A program made the position numbers and the translations under genes. From CAZJYI01 sp964550025 (GTDB lineage: Bacteria > Verrucomicrobiota > Kiritimatiellia > UBA8416 > CAYOBW01), in contig CAZJYI010000044.1 in assembly GCA_964550025.1 (NCBI GenBank), positions 1-64,000 of the forward strand: DNA of 64,000 nucleotides, given 5' to 3'. How positions within the stretch are numbered: the stretch's first letter is position 1; each line of letters starts with the position of its first letter. Shown here piece by piece: positions 61,494 through 64,000 of this stretch. The notes below the pieces were generated by a model, which saw nothing but the letters and a program-made list of their open reading frames with translations, was not told the DNA's origin and did not search any database.

Positions 61494-62998
61494 CCGCCGG
61501 CCGCGCAGATCTGCGCGAAGCGCTCGGCGGCCGCATCCCACGCCGCGACATCGGCAGGCTGGTACTCCGCTATGGGGAATGCGCTTCGGATCAGGCCCTG
61601 GGCGTCGTGCAGGGACGGAATGATCCCCAGCGCCAACGCCTGTACCATCAGGTTGCCCACGGCCGTGCCCTCTTCGGGACCCGCAAGGACCGGGACGCCG
61701 AGGGCGTTCGCGGTGAACTGGTTCAACATGACATTCCTGGTCCCGCCACCAACGATGTTGACCACCTTGGTCGTGGTTCCGGAAACGCTGCTGATCTGTT
61801 CGTTCACCGTGCGGTACTTCAACGCGAGGCTCTCGTAGACCATCCGCAGATAGGTCCCGCGATCGGCGGGCACGGGCTGTCCCGTACGCCGGCAGTAGTC
61901 CGCGATGGCCTCTTCCATGTTGGCCGGGTTGTAGAAACCGCTGTCGTCGGGATCGATGAACGCCGTGAACGCGGGCGCCGCCTCGGTCTGCGCATCGAGG
62001 TCCTTCCAGGACGGCTCCGCGCCGTCCGCGATGGTCCACATGCGACGCAGCTCCTGGCCGAGCCAGCCACCCATGCAGTTCTTGAGAAAGCGAACGTTCC
62101 CGATACCGCCTTCGTTGCTGATATTGTACGACATGGCAGCATCATTCGTGATCGGCTCCGGAATGAGTTTGCCTACGAGCGACCAGGTGCCGGAACTGAT
62201 GATGAGCGACTCTGACACACTGTCCACCGGGGCCGCCGCAAAGGCGGACGCGGTGTCGTGCGAACCCACGGCGACCAAGGGGCAGGCGTTGATTCCGATC
62301 GAGGCCGCCAGGGGCTCGAGAAGCCCGCCGATGACCGTCCCGGGTTCGACGACTTCCGGCATCGCTTCCGCCGGAATGCCTAGGCCTTCCAGGATCTCCG
62401 GGCTCCACTCCCTGGTCCTGGCGTCCATGAGCTGCGTAACGCTGGCCCACGAGGAATCGACCTTGCGTACGCCGCCCAGGTAGTAGTTGAACACGGCAGG
62501 AATGGGCAGGTAGCAGTTGCCCGGCTTCAGCAGCTCACCGCGGTTCATTACGAACCACAGCAACTGGTTGCTGACGTTAAACGGCTGGAAGTGGATCCCT
62601 GTGATCTCGTAGATGCGCCGCGCGTCGATGCGCGCCTTGACCTCATCGATCATGTTGTCGAGACGGTGGTCACGGTAACAGTAGACCTTCCCGAGGAGGT
62701 CGCCCTGCGCGCTGACGAATTGCCCGTCAGCGCCCCAGGTGTCAACACCAACGGCATCCAGCGTGTCGGAGACGTCGCGCTTGTACGCTTGCAGGCCGGC
62801 CACGATATTCTGGTAAATCAGGATGTCGTTCCAGTAGGTGCGTTCAGACACCGTGCCGGACGCATCCGCTGCATAGAACGACGTCCCGCCGTGAGAAAAG
62901 CGATGAATCTCATCCAGCGCGAACGTCCCGTCGTCGAAGGTGCCTACGAAACACTTGCCGCCGGAGGCGCCGAGGTCGACTGCCAGCATTCTCTTCAT
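61490..62998 (-). CDS. rhaB: rhamnulokinase
   Basis: A 502-residue FGGY-family sugar kinase that phosphorylates L-rhamnulose at C1. VDLGASGGKCFVG is the ATP phosphate loop, VGVDTWGADGQ is typical of rhamnulokinases (VDTWGVD), and VAVGSHDTASAFAA with SSGTWSLVG are family motifs. It follows the class II aldolase gene by 43 bases, consistent with a rhamnose operon. Confidence 0.9.
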   Translation of the reverse strand: MKRMLAVDLGASGGKCFVGTFDDGTFALDEIHRFSHGGTSFYAADASGTVSERTYWNDILIYQNIVAGLQAYKRDVSDTLDAVGVDTWGADGQFVSAQGDLLGKVYCYRDHRLDNMIDEVKARIDARRIYEITGIHFQPFNVSNQLLWFVMNRGELLKPGNCYLPIPAVFNYYLGGVRKVDSSWASVTQLMDARTREWSPEILEGLGIPAEAMPEVVEPGTVIGGLLEPLAASIGINACPLVAVGSHDTASAFAAAPVDSVSESLIISSGTWSLVGKLIPEPITNDAAMSYNISNEGGIGNVRFLKNCMGGWLGQELRRMWTIADGAEPSWKDLDAQTEAAPAFTAFIDPDDSGFYNPANMEEAIADYCRRTGQPVPADRGTYLRMVYESLALKYRTVNEQISSVSGTTTKVVNIVGGGTRNVMLNQFTANALGVPVLAGPEEGTAVGNLMVQALALGIIPSLHDAQGLIRSAFPIAEYQPADVAAWDAAAERFAQICAAGG

Positions 62999-63041
62999 AC
63001 GTCATGTCTCCTTTCGTCGCCACATCGCGCCATGACGGCAG

Positions 63042-63662
63042 CTAGCTGCCCTGCGCCCGAATGGCTTCGATCTGCTCTTCGGTAAGATACCGTGGTTCTC
63101 CCAGCGTTGCCGCCGCCACGATGGACTTCGCTGCGTTTTCCGCGGCAACACATCGATGATATGCATCCCGCACGTCGGTGCCGACCGCCAGCACGCCATG
63201 GTGTGCCAGCAGGAGCGTGTCCGCCGAACGGACCGCCTCGCCAACCTGCGCAGCCAACTCGGGCGTCGCCGGCTCGACGTAGGGCATCGTCAGAATGCGT
63301 CCCAGCAAGAGGACGGCTTCGCAGGTGAGGAAACGGAATGCGCTCGCCGAGTTGACGACGCCCGCAAGCCACGGAGAGTGCACGTGAAAGACCGCGCCGA
63401 CGTCCGGCCTGGCGCGGTAGACGGCGATATGTATGCCCACTTCCGCCGGCGTCTCGTGAACGCCTTTTGTCTGCCTGCCCGTCTGAAGGTGGACACCGCA
63501 GAGGTCCGCCACCGCGAGCTCATCCAGGGCGAAACCGCGCGGCTTCACCCAGACCATCTGCTTGGGATCGCGAGCACTGATGCTCCCAGACGTGCCCGTT
63601 GCTACGCCCCGCGCCACCACTTTGGCGCCGTAGCGGACGAGTTCTTCCTGGATAGTTGCCAT
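63042..63662 (-). CDS. class II aldolase (probable rhamnulose/fuculose-1-phosphate aldolase)
   Basis: The 206-residue zinc enzyme of the AraD/FucA family. TGTSGSISARD binds the phosphate, ETPAEVGIH holds the acid-base Glu, and zinc ligands are in HVHSPW and AHHG. It is small like FucA (about 215) rather than RhaD (about 275). The adjacent rhamnulokinase suggests it splits L-rhamnulose-1-phosphate to dihydroxyacetone phosphate and L-lactaldehyde; L-fuculose-1-phosphate is the alternative. Confidence 0.82.
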   Translation of the reverse strand: MATIQEELVRYGAKVVARGVATGTSGSISARDPKQMVWVKPRGFALDELAVADLCGVHLQTGRQTKGVHETPAEVGIHIAVYRARPDVGAVFHVHSPWLAGVVNSASAFRFLTCEAVLLLGRILTMPYVEPATPELAAQVGEAVRSADTLLLAHHGVLAVGTDVRDAYHRCVAAENAAKSIVAAATLGEPRYLTEEQIEAIRAQGS

Positions 63663-63698
63663 GCCGTTTCTCCCGGCGCGCGGTGGCTATGCCGGCGA

Positions 63699-64000
63699 TC
63701 AGTCGCCGCCGATCAGGTCTCCCAGTCCGCCAAGAATAGAGCCTTCGCCCTTGCGGCTGCCGCCTCCGGACGGTGCGTGGGCGAGGATACGGTCGCACAT
63801 TCGCGAGAAGGGAAGGCTCTGCAGGTAGACACGCCCGCGGCCGCTGAGCGTGGCCAGGAACAGCCCTTCCCCACCGAAGAACATGGACTTGAGACTGCCG
63901 GCACGCTCGATCGTGTAGTCTATCTCGCCGGCAAAGCCCACGATACAACCGGTGTCAATGCGCAGTGTTTCGTTGTCGAGGTCTTTCGCGATCACCGTGC
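63699..64000 (-). CDS. AIM24/TIGR00266-family protein (cut by window edge)
   Basis: Only the C-terminal part (98 or more residues) lies in the window. LRIDTGCIVGFAGEIDYTI, SLKSMFFGGEGLFLATLSGRGRVYLQSLPFS match the conserved end of TIGR00266 proteins, followed by a Gly/Ser-rich tail ending LGGLGDLIGGD. The family forms a beta-rich fold of unknown role. The N-terminal half, usually over 100 residues, is beyond base 64000. It lies 36 bases upstream of the aldolase gene on the same strand. Confidence 0.78.
   Translation of the reverse strand, partial: TVIAKDLDNETLRIDTGCIVGFAGEIDYTIERAGSLKSMFFGGEGLFLATLSGRGRVYLQSLPFSRMCDRILAHAPSGGGSRKGEGSILGGLGDLIGGD

Overview
The window is about 62% GC by eye and densely coded on both strands. 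It looks like a chromosomal piece of a bacterium of the PVC group (Planctomycetes-Verrucomicrobia-Lentisphaerae/Kiritimatiellae type), probably an anaerobe or facultative anaerobe that eats plant polysaccharide. Pointers are two secreted proteins with an SHD1 (Sla1 homology 1) domain, a secreted right-handed beta-helix protein, fused solute-binding/permease sugar transporters, glucuronate and rhamnose catabolism genes, an oxygen-sensitive class III ribonucleotide reductase, and intergenic spaces full of boilerplate repeats. This placement is inference; no rRNA gene is present.

Layout. 1-5 kb: small secreted and membrane proteins, a beta-helix protein, a solitary D12-type adenine methyltransferase and a toxin-first PIN/Phd toxin-antitoxin pair. 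5-15 kb, nearly all minus strand: tRNA-Ser(CGA), a NuoE-NuoF fusion with a GltD-like flavoprotein, a polyprenyl-phosphate sugar pair (UbiA-type phosphoribosyltransferase and dolichol-phosphate-mannose-type synthase), an FMN-binding lipoprotein, a DUF3108 protein, a bifunctional-nuclease protein and citrate synthase. 15-22 kb: a sugar ABC importer whose binding protein is fused to one permease, followed in apparent operon by a receiver-histidine kinase and a NarL-type regulator, then a lone receiver protein. 22-26 kb: three near-identical tandem hairpins upstream of an N-acetylhexosamine-kinase-like gene, a zinc-ribbon protein, glyoxalase II and glucuronate isomerase. 26-33 kb: two tandem SHD1/esterase-fold proteins, an orphan ExbD and an ABC-2 exporter unit. 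33-46 kb: Lon, a zinc-ribbon protein, a glycosyltransferase, a hybrid histidine kinase, a DeoR regulator and a 2-oxoacid (probably pyruvate) dehydrogenase operon with fused E1 alpha/beta. 46-53 kb: a VapBC-like pair bracketed by inverted repeats, a SMUG1 glycosylase, the NrdD-glutaredoxin-NrdG operon and a NERD protein. 53-64 kb: the F0 part plus delta of a proton ATP synthase without F1, a lipoprotein, an HU protein, a Prc protease-DapF-ExoIII operon, a rhamnulose aldolase-rhamnulokinase operon and the edge of an AIM24-like gene.

How it fits together. Uronate and rhamnose enzymes and the importer feed glycolysis; the dehydrogenase complex makes acetyl-CoA and NADH; citrate synthase consumes acetyl-CoA; the NuoEF/GltD-like pair probably exchanges electrons between NADH and ferredoxin-type carriers. 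Class III ribonucleotide reductase supports anaerobic DNA synthesis.

The most unusual material is non-coding: at least seven families of interspersed repeats, two of which supply the final codons and stop of neighbouring genes, a ~100-base palindromic element in three places, inverted repeats around a toxin-antitoxin pair, and the triple hairpin array, whose only differences are stem positions that keep pairing on the plus strand.
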